Numbered from the stretch's first letter, positions 25,762-34,335 are shown. The stretch: 43,496 nt of DNA from an uncultured Bacteroidales bacterium (GCA_949289565.1 CASEOO010000033.1:1-43496), one strand, 5' to 3'. Notes: a model not told the origin generated them from the sequence alone. Numbers and translations are program-made.

Positions 25762-26991
25762 TTATTCGTCGATACTATTATGTTTTCCTCCTGCGACAGG
25801 CATCATCCCGTCTGAATTCAGCTTCCCGTCCACAGCATAGTAAGCCAGGGCAAGGTCTCTGAGATTGTATCTGCTGGCCATCACCTGGCCGTAAGCCCCT
25901 GCAGACCTTATAGCCAGAAGATCGCCTCTCTCTGTCTCAGGAAGCTCCCTGTCCTCTCCCCAGACATCGCTGGACTCGCATACAGGCCCCACGACATCAT
26001 ATTTTTTCATTTCTGCGTCTTTCCTGGACATGGCAGAAAGATTCTCCACCTTGTGATAAGCGCCATAAAGCGCAGGCCGTATCAGGTCATTCATGCCGGC
26101 GTCAGTGATCAGGAAAGTCTTGTCGACTCCGTGCTTCACATAGAGGACCCGGGCTATCAGAGTCCCGCACTGCCCCACCAGAGAGCGGCCAGGCTCTACG
26201 AAAATCCTCCTGCCTTCACGGGATGGGATGCCTGCGGCAATGGTCTTGAACCACGTTTCAAAATCAGATACAGGATGGCCGTCCGGATCATGATAGTCTA
26301 TGCCAAGTCCTCCACCCAGATCGACATTTTCGACTTTCAGGCCTCTGTCCTCAAAATATGACACTATTTCTCCGGCCCTGCGGCACTCAAGGGAGAAGAC
26401 GTCTTTCACATCGAGAATCTGAGAGCCGATATGGAAATGAAGGCCCTTGAAATCTATCCATTTGCATCTTCCAAGGAGCTCCAGCAAAGCCTCGAATTCA
26501 TGTTCCGAAACGCCGAATTTGTTCTCTTCCAGACCTGTGGTGATGTACTTATGGGTATGGGCATCTATATTCGGATTTATCCTCACCATGATTCCGGCTT
26601 TTTTGCCCAGCCTTTCCGCTATGCAGTCTATCACCTCGATTTCGGGAAGAGATTCGCAGTTCATTGCAAATATTCCGTTTCTGACAGCGATCTCTATCTC
26701 CTCATCTGTCTTGCCCACCCCGGCAAACACAATCCCATCTGCAGGGAAGCCGCACCTCAACGCCTCCAAGACTTCATTTCCGCTGACGCAGTCAGCCCCA
26801 AGCCCGCTGGCGGCGACATACCTGAGAACAGGCTCTTCCGCATTTGCTTTGACAGCATAATGCGCATGAATCCCGTATTGCGCCGACAGGCGCACCACTT
26901 CAGAGACAGTCCTCTCAAGCAGCCCCATATCATACAAATAGAAAGGCGTCCGTATCTTTTCCAGGTCTTTTATATCGCAGATGTCACGCAT
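25762..26991 (-). CDS. lysA: Diaminopimelate decarboxylase
   Basis: This 409-residue fold-type III PLP enzyme carries the PLP lysine in HYAVKAN (Lys48), the HIGSQI block, GGGLGIDY, EPGRSLV for phosphate binding and the GPVCESSDVWG motif with the catalytic Cys, all as in LysA. It makes L-lysine from meso-diaminopimelate in the last step of lysine synthesis. MNDLIRPALYGAYH favours LysA over carboxynorspermidine decarboxylase. A -7 box TATTTTTG on the minus strand (27030-27037) lies about 40 bp upstream. It is divergent from the deoxyhypusine-synthase-like gene. Confidence 0.95.
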   Translation of the reverse strand: MRDICDIKDLEKIRTPFYLYDMGLLERTVSEVVRLSAQYGIHAHYAVKANAEEPVLRYVAASGLGADCVSGNEVLEALRCGFPADGIVFAGVGKTDEEIEIAVRNGIFAMNCESLPEIEVIDCIAERLGKKAGIMVRINPNIDAHTHKYITTGLEENKFGVSEHEFEALLELLGRCKWIDFKGLHFHIGSQILDVKDVFSLECRRAGEIVSYFEDRGLKVENVDLGGGLGIDYHDPDGHPVSDFETWFKTIAAGIPSREGRRIFVEPGRSLVGQCGTLIARVLYVKHGVDKTFLITDAGMNDLIRPALYGAYHKVENLSAMSRKDAEMKKYDVVGPVCESSDVWGEDRELPETERGDLLAIRSAGAYGQVMASRYNLRDLALAYYAVDGKLNSDGMMPVAGGKHNSIDE

Positions 26992-27029
26992 TTTTCGGTC
27001 TGTTTGTTAAATTAAGGTAAAAACGATTG

Positions 27030-27037
27030 CAAAAATA
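27030..27037 (-). promoter_or_regulatory. -7 element of the lysA promoter
   Basis: TATTTTTG on the minus strand fits TAnnTTTG and lies at the right distance before lysA. No good TTTG -33 box was found 19-21 bp upstream. Confidence 0.5.
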
Positions 27038-27102
27038 GGGAAAAAATCGCTAATTTCGCAGGCTGAATTGGAATATTGGAATCAACTTGTTAAAAATATA
27101 AG

Positions 27103-28083
27103 ATGAAAATGGAAAAAGGACCTATTTCACAATTCATTACCCACCATTATCGTCATTTCAACTCAGCTGCTCTGGTAGATGCAGCCAAAGCTTACGACGA
27201 GCACATAAACAAAGGCGGGAAGATGATGCTGGCCATGGCCGGCGCCATGAGCACTGCCGAACTCGGGCTCTCACTCGCAGAGATGATACGCCAGGACAAG
27301 ATCCATATCGTTTCCTGCTCTGCAAACAACCTGGAAGAGGATATCATGAACCTGGTGGCGCACAACCACTACTACAGAGTTCCGAACTACCGCGACCTCA
27401 CTCCAGAGCAGGAAAAGGAGCTTCTGAACAACCATATGAACAGGGTCACCGACACTTGCATCCCTGAGGAAGAGGCTTTCCGCAGGCTTGAAGACCATCT
27501 CGTGGAGATCTGGAAGGACATGAAAGCCAAGGGCGAAAGACTCCTGCCTTACGAAGTCATCTACAGGCTTCTCAGAAGCGGGGTGCTCGAACAGTATTAC
27601 GAGATCGACCCGAAGGACAGCTGGGTGCTCGCCGCTTGCGAAAAGAACATTCCTATCGTGGTTCCTGCATGGGAGGACTGCACCACCAGCAACATCTACA
27701 CAGCACATTGCATCAAGGGAGAATTCGATCCTCTGATGATAAAGGGCGGCATCGAGACCATGATGTTCCTGACAGACTGGTACAAGCATAATTCAGACGG
27801 AGAAGGCGTAGGTTTCTTCCAGATCGGAGGAGGAACAGCCGGCGACTTCCCTATCTGCGTAGTGCCTATGATGGAGCAGGACCTCGGATGGAAAGGCACT
27901 CCGCTCTGGGCGTATTTCTGCCAGATTTCCGACTGCACTACGTCATATGGCTCTTATTCAGGAGCTGTTCCTAATGAAAAAATCACTTGGGGCAAGCTGG
28001 ATGTGGACACCCCTAGATTCATTATCGAATCAGACGCCACTATCGTAGCTCCGCTCCTGTTCGCCTACGTTTTAGGCTGGTAA
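27103..28083 (+). CDS. Deoxyhypusine synthase-like protein
   Basis: This 326-residue protein belongs to the deoxyhypusine synthase fold. Visible features include GGKMMLAMAGAMSTAELG near the start, a variable middle, FFQIGGGTAGDFPICVVPMM and NEKITWGKLD. Lys298 in WGK corresponds to the lysine that forms the spermidine-derived imine in the eukaryotic and archaeal enzymes. Those enzymes modify eIF5A, which bacteria lack. The bacterial members may instead make polyamines such as homospermidine, or modify another protein. ATG at 27103 or 27109 could start it. It diverges from lysA and ends at a strong terminator, so it is monocistronic. Confidence 0.88.
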   Translation: MKMEKGPISQFITHHYRHFNSAALVDAAKAYDEHINKGGKMMLAMAGAMSTAELGLSLAEMIRQDKIHIVSCSANNLEEDIMNLVAHNHYYRVPNYRDLTPEQEKELLNNHMNRVTDTCIPEEEAFRRLEDHLVEIWKDMKAKGERLLPYEVIYRLLRSGVLEQYYEIDPKDSWVLAACEKNIPIVVPAWEDCTTSNIYTAHCIKGEFDPLMIKGGIETMMFLTDWYKHNSDGEGVGFFQIGGGTAGDFPICVVPMMEQDLGWKGTPLWAYFCQISDCTTSYGSYSGAVPNEKITWGKLDVDTPRFIIESDATIVAPLLFAYVLGW

Positions 28084-28088
28084 TTTAT

Positions 28089-28131
28089 TATTATGGCGGC
28101 TCAATGGGTTGTGAGCCGCCATAATATTTTC
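28089..28131 (+). terminator. Terminator after the deoxyhypusine synthase-like gene
   Basis: A perfect 15-bp stem TATTATGGCGGCTCA/TGAGCCGCCATAATA with an 8-nt loop, followed by TTTT, begins just after the stop codon. Confidence 0.85.
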
Positions 28132-28233
28132 CCTTAAATTCTATTGACCTGCCTGAAGCCTCGTGCCCGCACGGAACTTTCAAGGCAATGCGATGGAAAA
28201 TAAAGCCCAACCCGCATCAAGATTCTTTAACCA

Positions 28234-28251
28234 TTGCCGGAATTCCGGCAA
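28234..28251. promoter_or_regulatory. Perfect 18-bp palindrome before the membrane AraC-type gene
   Basis: TTGCCGGAATTCCGGCAA is fully self-complementary and ends 12 bp before the ATG at 28264. It could be an operator for autoregulation or an RNA hairpin that hides the translation start. Confidence 0.45.
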
Positions 28252-28263
28252 AAATAGTCACCG

Positions 28264-29436
28264 ATGGAAATTTTCGTCTCATTCGATGATATCCGGCTGT
28301 TCCAGTGGATAGCTATGATTGTGGCAGCCTCGCTGGCTGTGGTGATGCTTTTGATCAAAGTTCCGCACACTGAACATGCGACAAAGCTGACCAGGGCGAA
28401 AAGCCTGGTGGCGCTGAGCTATCTTTTCTGCGCATTCATTTTCGGATATACGCTCAGCCATCATAATGTGGCTCAGTACGGGCTGTTTTCGGCCATGACA
28501 TTGCTGATAAATGTCGCATTCTCCACATCTACGCTGTCATTTTCCCTGATAAACCTGCTGGGACACAGATATGTGGATTTCAGCAAGCTGCTTATAAGCA
28601 TTTTCGCCATATTCATAGTAAGCATGGCTCTGATAGAAGTCTTTTTCAACGGGGAAAAGGATGTTTTCAATATCGTGCTCATCGCCAGCATCGTGCTGTT
28701 CACATCGATGTGCATATACTATATAATAATCTTCGACAAATGGTACAAGCACAGCATCATGATGCTTGAGAAATACTATGACGAGGATGAGGAGCACAAG
28801 CTCAAATGGGTGAAATTCTGCTTCATTCTCGCCATGCTCACAGAGATGTTCGTGCTGGTATACATGTTCTTCCTGAGGGGATTCATGTTTGTCTACATTG
28901 GCTTCTATATATTGTTCCTGCTGTATTTTGCGGGAAATTTCATATCTTTCATCGGCAGCCACAAGCTTCTTCTGGATGCTTTCGGGCACTGGACCATCAG
29001 CCAGGCGAACAAATCTGCAAAGAAAAAAAGGAAGCGCACACAGAAGAATGCCGTGGATAAAGACGCAGGCAGGCAAGATGCCGATTTCGATAAAGTCAGA
29101 GAGCTGCTTGATGAGTGGGTGAAAGAGAAAAAATACAGGGAATATGACAAGAGCCGTGAAGAAATAGCCGCTGAAATAGGGACTTCGAAGGAACTTCTGA
29201 ACCAGTATTTCGCCCAGGAAATGGGGAAAGATTTCAGGACATGGAGGACAGAGCTGAGAATCGAAGATGCTAAAGCCTTGCTCCTGGCGGACAAAAAAAC
29301 TTCTTCAAACCTGATAGGCGAACTGGTAGGGTTCAGCGACCGGTCCAATTTCCATCGTCAATTCACAAAACTGGTGGGTTGCTCTCCAAAGCACTGGAGG
29401 GACATAGACGGAAATATCGCCGCAGAAAAGAAATAA
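28264..29436 (+). CDS. Membrane-anchored AraC-family transcriptional regulator
   Basis: This 390-residue protein has about six hydrophobic helices in residues 14-240 (for example IAMIVAASLAVVMLLI, LLISIFAIFIVSMALI, IVLIASIVLFTSMCIYYIIIF and YIGFYILFLLYFAGNFISFI). A basic linker (KSAKKKRKRTQKN) joins them to a cytoplasmic region. The C-terminal AraC domain (about 290-385) shows EEIAAEIGTSKELLNQYFAQEMGKDFRTWRTELRIEDAKALLL and LVGFSDRSNFHRQFTKLVGCSPKHWR, the double helix-turn-helix. Membrane AraC regulators of this layout are a Bacteroidetes speciality, and their signals are mostly unknown. It stands alone, convergent with the lipoprotein gene at 29443, and is preceded by a perfect palindrome. 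Confidence 0.88.
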   Translation: MEIFVSFDDIRLFQWIAMIVAASLAVVMLLIKVPHTEHATKLTRAKSLVALSYLFCAFIFGYTLSHHNVAQYGLFSAMTLLINVAFSTSTLSFSLINLLGHRYVDFSKLLISIFAIFIVSMALIEVFFNGEKDVFNIVLIASIVLFTSMCIYYIIIFDKWYKHSIMMLEKYYDEDEEHKLKWVKFCFILAMLTEMFVLVYMFFLRGFMFVYIGFYILFLLYFAGNFISFIGSHKLLLDAFGHWTISQANKSAKKKRKRTQKNAVDKDAGRQDADFDKVRELLDEWVKEKKYREYDKSREEIAAEIGTSKELLNQYFAQEMGKDFRTWRTELRIEDAKALLLADKKTSSNLIGELVGFSDRSNFHRQFTKLVGCSPKHWRDIDGNIAAEKK

Positions 29437-29442
29437 CAGGCA

Positions 29443-29913
29443 TCATTCCTTGGTGACAGGGACAGCGATATTGTCCATTCTGTATACTCCTGCCACAGAG
29501 TCGTATGTGTGGCGGTTGAACTCTATGTGCAGGACAGGGTTGAAAGCAGGGGCCATATGATACGCCCCGCCCGGCCTTCCAGTCTGGACATCCACTGCTG
29601 AAAGCCTGAATTTCCAGCCTTCGCTCATAGCGACTGCCTTGATTCTGAAAGAACCTGACGCATCAGAATAGGCTGTATCTCTGGTAAGAGGGAACTTGAA
29701 ACTTCTGTCCTCGGACTCATAAGACGACAGCACGAGCATGATATCTTCCACGCCCTTGGTTTCAGGCGTGTCGAAATCATAGTCGTAGACTTTCCCCGAG
29801 ATTTCAAGGCCGCCGATAAATTCATGTCCGGCAAGCTCTTCAGAACATGAAATAAAACTGGATATCATCAGGACTCCAGCCACGATATAGATAATGACTT
29901 TAAAATTTTTCAT
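29443..29913 (-). CDS. Putative lipoprotein with carboxypeptidase-regulatory-like beta domain
   Basis: This 156-residue protein has a signal peptide and lipobox-like SFISC (Cys23). The mature part begins with ISGKVYDYDFDTPETKGVEDIMLVLSSY and continues DASGSFRIKAVAMSEGWKFRLSAVDVQ. This pattern of beta strands with a variable insert resembles carboxypeptidase-regulatory-like or transthyretin-like domains. Short Bacteroidetes lipoproteins annotated as radical SAM-associated look similar, but no radical SAM gene is nearby. It is convergent with the AraC-type gene, 6 bp apart at the 3' ends. Function unknown. Confidence 0.65.
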   Translation of the reverse strand: MKNFKVIIYIVAGVLMISSFISCSEELAGHEFIGGLEISGKVYDYDFDTPETKGVEDIMLVLSSYESEDRSFKFPLTRDTAYSDASGSFRIKAVAMSEGWKFRLSAVDVQTGRPGGAYHMAPAFNPVLHIEFNRHTYDSVAGVYRMDNIAVPVTKE

Positions 29914-29962
29914 CCGGCATAGATTATTGTCTTACCGGTCCAGGTTCAGCACGGCGCGAAGT

Positions 29963-30008
29963 TAAAAAAAATCGGAGGAGATTCAAAAAAAATAATGAGT
30001 CTCCTCCG
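29963..30008 (-). terminator. Terminator of the recF-DUF721-pdxB-DUF4301 operon
   Basis: On the minus strand CGGAGGAGA (30008-30000) pairs with TCTCCTCCG (29981-29973). A run of T follows at about 29970-29963. It lies about 85 bp after the DUF4301 stop codon. Confidence 0.75.
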
Positions 30009-30092
30009 GTCTGATCGACGGTGACGATGCAGTGGCTCTGATCGTCAAATGTCTTTTTTCGAAAGGTCAGCCCTTCTAATAAACACGTCCGT

Positions 30093-31670
30093 TCAAGCCT
30101 GGTGTGCAGGACGCAGCAGGTCAAGCACAACCTTTACCGGGTTGAAGGTCTCCAAAGGAACTTCAACGAAGAGCGTATTCCAGTCGCTCATGGAACCATT
30201 CCACAGTCCAGGGAGCTCCAGCGCCTTCAGTTCACGGCCCTGATAGCTCTTGGAACTGATGAATCCGGCTTCATGGTCCACATGTTTCAGAAGGTCGAAG
30301 CTCTCTCCCTTGTAGTTATGCAGGCAGCATACGATATCCACCGGGTTGAAATGAGTGGCAGAGGCCAGAGCCGCTGAAGCCTGAATATCATCCTTGTTTA
30401 TCTGCGCACCTTCCAGAATCTGCAGAGATGTCGAGCCGTCTTTTTCAGCTATGATGAAAGGCCCGCCGCCAGGCTCGCCCTGATTCTTCACCATTCCGCA
30501 CACCCTGATAGGGCGGTTAAGCTTCTCTCTGAGCTTCATGACCCTGGTCTTGCAGTCTTCAAACTGCGGCATCTGGATGCAGAGTTCATTCAGAAGGAAG
30601 TTTTCTATATCGTTGCAGAGAAGCTGGCATTTCGTGCTCTGGTAAACCTTGTCAGCGCCGATGGCATTGATGCCCGGAATATTAGGATATGCCTGCATGG
30701 TGAGGTTGTCGCCTGTGACAGCGTCGAGTTCACTCAGGTAGCCGAAAATCTTGTCTCTCAGTTCAACAGCCTTGCCGAGCAGAACCTTCTTGTATTTGGC
30801 TGTGACAGCAAGGAATCTCTCATTTGCGACATTATCTATGTTTTTGATGGACACAAGCTCTTCAGAGAGGCTGTTCAGGTTGTAGATAAGTGCGCCATGC
30901 CCTGCAGGACGGAAAAGCAGCTTGCCGTCCTCAGTGCGGAACGGCTTGTTGTCCTTGTCCACTGCAATGGTGTCAGTGGCCTTGTCCTGATATGTGAAAG
31001 TGATATTGTATTTCACGCCGTATCTTTTCTCGAACTCGTCTTTCACGGCGGCATAAGCCTCTTCAAAAAGCTGCCTGTGCTCAGGAGAAATGGTCACAAC
31101 GATATTGGCGGAGCCATCAGAATTCCTCATATAGTTCTGAGCCTCCACAAGGTGTTCTGCAAAGGCAGTCCTGACCTCCCCGTCCGGATATTTGTGGAAT
31201 TTCAGCACGCCCTTCGGTTTGGAGCCGTAGTCCAGGCCTTCATCGGTCAATGTCTTCGAAAGAATGCCCTTGCGTGATTCCGGAGTGTCTTCCGGCTTGC
31301 CGAAAAGATTCTCGTCATAAAATGCAAACTGCGCGATGTTCGCCACGAACTTGGCCGCCGGCGAATCTGCAGGGACATCCTCGCCGCTTTTCAGTTTCTC
31401 CAGACCGCTGAAAAGGTCCTTGAACATCCTGGAGGCGGCTCCTGAAGCAGGGACAAACTTGCATTTCCCGTTGACCTGGGCATTTTCATAATATTCCACG
31501 GCTTTCTGCGCCTGTTCCTCACTCAGGACGCTGATGCCTTTGGCCGGCGTAGCCGGAGCCAGGATCTTCATCCATGGGAAACCTTTTTTGAAAAGTTCTA
31601 CCTGCGCCTCGGCAGCCGCAACAGACGAGCCTCTTGACTCTATCTGGCTGATGTCATCTCTGTTAAACAT
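30093..31670 (-). CDS. DUF4301 family protein
   Basis: This 525-residue protein of unknown function matches the DUF4301 family, which is common in Bacteroidetes. Recognisable stretches are MFNRDDISQIESRG at the start, KFVPASGAASRMFKDL (about 75-90), FRPAGHGALIYNLNSL (about 250-266), VCGMVKNQGEPGGGPF and NPVDIVCCLHNYKG. The SGAASRMFK and AGHGALI segments are glycine-rich and could bind a nucleotide, and the family has been compared to nucleotidyltransferases. There is no signal peptide, so it is cytoplasmic. It is the last gene of a minus-strand run after pdxB, 32 bp downstream of it. The role is not known, though linkage to pdxB makes a metabolic function plausible. Confidence 0.85.
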   Translation of the reverse strand: MFNRDDISQIESRGSSVAAAEAQVELFKKGFPWMKILAPATPAKGISVLSEEQAQKAVEYYENAQVNGKCKFVPASGAASRMFKDLFSGLEKLKSGEDVPADSPAAKFVANIAQFAFYDENLFGKPEDTPESRKGILSKTLTDEGLDYGSKPKGVLKFHKYPDGEVRTAFAEHLVEAQNYMRNSDGSANIVVTISPEHRQLFEEAYAAVKDEFEKRYGVKYNITFTYQDKATDTIAVDKDNKPFRTEDGKLLFRPAGHGALIYNLNSLSEELVSIKNIDNVANERFLAVTAKYKKVLLGKAVELRDKIFGYLSELDAVTGDNLTMQAYPNIPGINAIGADKVYQSTKCQLLCNDIENFLLNELCIQMPQFEDCKTRVMKLREKLNRPIRVCGMVKNQGEPGGGPFIIAEKDGSTSLQILEGAQINKDDIQASAALASATHFNPVDIVCCLHNYKGESFDLLKHVDHEAGFISSKSYQGRELKALELPGLWNGSMSDWNTLFVEVPLETFNPVKVVLDLLRPAHQA

Positions 31671-31702
31671 ATGTACAGTTTTAGTTATTATGTGTTCTAT
31701 CT

Positions 31703-32755
31703 TCAGTCTATGTATACTTCCCTGCGGTAATGGTATTCAGAACGCAGCTTTTCAAAATTCTCAGGAGCCATCCTGAACATGAAATCATCTGTAAATATAG
31801 GATAATTATATTGAAAAACCGAAGTAATTTCACCCTGATTTTTACCTTTCAGGTCCAGATGCACCGGGGCATGCTCTTTCTGATCGTATTCAGGATAAAA
31901 ATCGAAAAGTTCGCTTATGGAGAAATGCCGGGCTACTGCCTGCACTGCAGCGGCTGTTCCGTTGAGCTTCCCTTGAAAAGAATATCCAGCAATATGAGGG
32001 GTAGCTATGTCGACCATGTCCATAAGGGAGGTATTTATATCCGGTTCATGGTTCCAGGTGTCTATGACCACAGGCCCGAGCTTCGGAATGGCTTCCATCA
32101 AGGCCTGTTCATTCACCACTTCGCCTCTGGCGGCATTGATAAAAAAAGCTCCCGGACGCATCTGCTCGAAGAAGCTCTCGTCTGCCATGTACCTGGTGGT
32201 CTCGTCCAGCGGTGTATGGAGAGTCACTATATTGGAATGGGCCAGCAGATATTCCAGCGTACAGAAGCCTTCAGGGCCCTCTGCCTCAGCACGGGGAGGA
32301 TCGCATCTCAGCACTTCAAATCCGAGATATCTGGCCATATGCTCCACTTTTTTCCCGACATTGCCCACACCGACGATGCCCATCACAGGATGGTCCAGCT
32401 TTATGGACTTCCTCGATGCGGTGCCGTATAGCGCAGAGAATACATACTGCATCACTCCGCCGGCGTTGCATCCTTGCGAATTATGCACTTCTATGCCTCT
32501 GGACCGGCAGAAATCGAAATCTATATGGTCTGTGCCAATGGTGGCTGTAGCTATCATGGATACATGCGAGTCTCCCAAAAGCGCCTCGTTGCACTTGGTC
32601 CTGGTCCTTATGATGAGGGCATCCGCATCCCTGACATCCTGCCGGCTTATATTAAGCCCGTCTATATACACTACGTCAGCATATGGCTCGAACACACCAT
32701 TCAGAAAAGGTATGCGGCTGTCGGCTACTATCTTGAGTCTTTTATCCATATTCAT
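31703..32755 (-). CDS. pdxB: 4-phosphoerythronate dehydrogenase
   Basis: This 350-residue D-2-hydroxyacid dehydrogenase shows IVADSRIPF, IIRTRTKCNEALL and TATIGTDHIDFDFC. The NAD-binding motif is GIVGVGNVGKKV, and the catalytic loops include FFINAARGEVV and DTWNHEPDIN. A short C-terminal domain of PdxB type follows. It oxidises 4-phosphoerythronate in the deoxyxylulose-5-phosphate-independent branch of pyridoxal phosphate synthesis. The ATG at 32755 overlaps the DUF721 stop by 4 bp. MetN-Met at 32749 is an alternative start. Overlapping genes upstream show it is cotranscribed with recF and the DUF721 gene. Confidence 0.92.
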   Translation of the reverse strand: MNMDKRLKIVADSRIPFLNGVFEPYADVVYIDGLNISRQDVRDADALIIRTRTKCNEALLGDSHVSMIATATIGTDHIDFDFCRSRGIEVHNSQGCNAGGVMQYVFSALYGTASRKSIKLDHPVMGIVGVGNVGKKVEHMARYLGFEVLRCDPPRAEAEGPEGFCTLEYLLAHSNIVTLHTPLDETTRYMADESFFEQMRPGAFFINAARGEVVNEQALMEAIPKLGPVVIDTWNHEPDINTSLMDMVDIATPHIAGYSFQGKLNGTAAAVQAVARHFSISELFDFYPEYDQKEHAPVHLDLKGKNQGEITSVFQYNYPIFTDDFMFRMAPENFEKLRSEYHYRREVYID

Positions 32756-33084
32756 TTCAATATTATCTGCTTCACAAATCCTGTACGCGGGTCATCCGGC
32801 ACGAACAATTCGTCCTCCCGGAGATAATCATTGACCTTCTTCAGAAGGTCATCCCTTTTCGGAAAAATACGGCTTCTGACCACTGAAGAGCTCATGGAAC
32901 AGTACAGGACTCCGTTTCTGAGATATTTGGAGACAGTGTACTCCGCCACGCCGGAAACAGCATCCCATGCATCATAAACCAGCTGTTCGTTCAAGCCTGC
33001 CTCGATTTTCATTTTCCGGACATATTCGTGGATCACTTCCTCCATGGATACCGGCTCTTTTCTGGAAAGTCTGTTCATAGTCAA
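32752..33084 (-). CDS. DUF721/DciA-like protein
   Basis: This 110-residue protein begins MTMNRLSRKEPVSMEEVIHEYVRKMKIEAGLNEQLVYDAWDAVSG and ends with a short beta-rich KH-like stretch (KYLRNGVLYCSMSSSVVRSRIF). This is the DUF721 pattern, and members of the family act as DciA, a loader of the replicative helicase in bacteria without DnaC or DnaI. It overlaps recF by 4 bp and pdxB by 4 bp, so the three are translationally coupled. Its place next to recF fits a replication or repair role. Confidence 0.85.
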   Translation of the reverse strand: MTMNRLSRKEPVSMEEVIHEYVRKMKIEAGLNEQLVYDAWDAVSGVAEYTVSKYLRNGVLYCSMSSSVVRSRIFPKRDDLLKKVNDYLREDELFVPDDPRTGFVKQIILK

Positions 33085-34178
33085 AGTCTTCTGAAGTTTC
33101 CTCCTGACGCCTCGAAATAAGCCCTGTCGCTGGTGATGCTGTCCACGATGCCAGAAAGGCGGACTTTGTTGCTGTCAGTAATAAATATCTGCCCGAATTC
33201 ATTTCCTGCCACCATGGACAGAAGATTCGATATGCGGGTCATATCCAGCTTGTCGAATACGTCATCCAGCAGAAGCATAGGCGCAAAGCCGCAGGCCTTC
33301 TTCATAATCTCGTACTGGGCAAACTTCAGAGCCACCAGGAAAGATTTCTGCTGCCCCTGGGAACCGCACCGGCGTATAGGATGCCCGTCCATGGAAAAGA
33401 CGAAATCATCCCTGTGGATGCCGGATGCCGTATATTTCAGCACTGCATCCCTGTCCATGTTCCTGGCCAGCACTTCCGCCAGGCTGGACTGCTGAAGGTC
33501 GGACTTGTACTCTATACCTGCAGTCTCCTTTCCAGATGACAATATATTATAATATTGTGTGACAACAGGGGCGATGTCTTCCGCGAACTTTTTTCTGGCT
33601 TCAAAGACAGGCTGGGCCGCCTTTTCCATGCGCAGGTCCAGGACCTCCAGCAGCTCTCTGCTGAAATTCATGGATTTGAGCATGGCGTTCCTTTGCGCAA
33701 GAAGTCTGTTGTACTGCTGCAGAGAATACAGATATTCCCTGTCCATCTGTGACAACACCGAATTTACAAAGCGTCTTCTTTCCTCCCCCGACTCGCTCAC
33801 CAGAGATATGTCGGCAGGGGAAACCAGCACAGCCGGAAGGACTCCTATATGCTCGGATATCTTGGTGTAGGGTTTGTCGTCACGTCTGAAACGTTTCTCC
33901 CCGGCAGACTTCACCTCCGCAGAGAAACGGCTCTCGAGACCGTTCTGCATACGGTAAGTCCCCCCTATGGAAAACGAATCCGCACCGTATTTGAAGTTGT
34001 ATTTGTCCGATGATGAAAAGGCGCTCTTGGTCATCGACAGATAATACACTGCATCGAGAAGGTTCGTCTTGCCTTCTCCGTTATTTCCGGTTATGCAGTT
34101 TATGTTCGGTGAAAATACCAGTTCCTGGAATCCGATGTTCCGGAAGTCCGATATCACTATTTTTTCGAGTACAGGCAT
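33081..34178 (-). CDS. recF: DNA replication and repair protein RecF
   Basis: This 365-residue SMC-like ATPase has Walker A GNNGEGKTN (31-39), the RRRFVN block after VLVSPADISLVSESGEE, a coiled arm (about 150-250), the signature GSQGQQKSFLVALKFAQ and Walker B LLLDDVFDKLD. It loads RecA at single-strand gaps together with RecO and RecR. The promoter -7 box TATCTTTG lies 36 bp upstream on the minus strand (34214-34221). It leads the operon with DUF721, pdxB and DUF4301. Confidence 0.95.
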   Translation of the reverse strand: MPVLEKIVISDFRNIGFQELVFSPNINCITGNNGEGKTNLLDAVYYLSMTKSAFSSSDKYNFKYGADSFSIGGTYRMQNGLESRFSAEVKSAGEKRFRRDDKPYTKISEHIGVLPAVLVSPADISLVSESGEERRRFVNSVLSQMDREYLYSLQQYNRLLAQRNAMLKSMNFSRELLEVLDLRMEKAAQPVFEARKKFAEDIAPVVTQYYNILSSGKETAGIEYKSDLQQSSLAEVLARNMDRDAVLKYTASGIHRDDFVFSMDGHPIRRCGSQGQQKSFLVALKFAQYEIMKKACGFAPMLLLDDVFDKLDMTRISNLLSMVAGNEFGQIFITDSNKVRLSGIVDSITSDRAYFEASGGNFRRL

Positions 34179-34213
34179 TGCAGACAGCCGATATTGAAAT
34201 TTCCGTATATGTG

Positions 34214-34221
34214 CAAAGATA
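34214..34221 (-). promoter_or_regulatory. -7 element of the recF operon promoter
   Basis: TATCTTTG on the minus strand matches TAnnTTTG. No clear -33 TTTG was found at 19-21 bp spacing. Confidence 0.5.
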
Positions 34222-34239
34222 GAGAATTAAAGGCAAATA

Positions 34240-34271
34240 ATTGTGGAATTATACATTTTTTTATAAATTTG
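34240..34271 (+). promoter_or_regulatory. Promoter of the TPR-YebC gene cluster
   Basis: ATTG (34240-34243), a 20-bp spacer and TAAATTTG (34264-34271) match the Bacteroidetes consensus with one mismatch in the -33 box. The promoter diverges from that of recF. Confidence 0.65.
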
Positions 34272-34335
34272 CGCGCTGCTTCGGCATGAGCCAGTGCCGG
34301 AACGGACAATGGGAAAAATTAAAAATAATCAAGAT

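Noticed and set aside
30009..30092. Possible short coding segment between the DUF4301 stop and its terminator
   Set aside because: The open frame there overlaps the DUF4301 3' end, has no credible start and shows no coding features.
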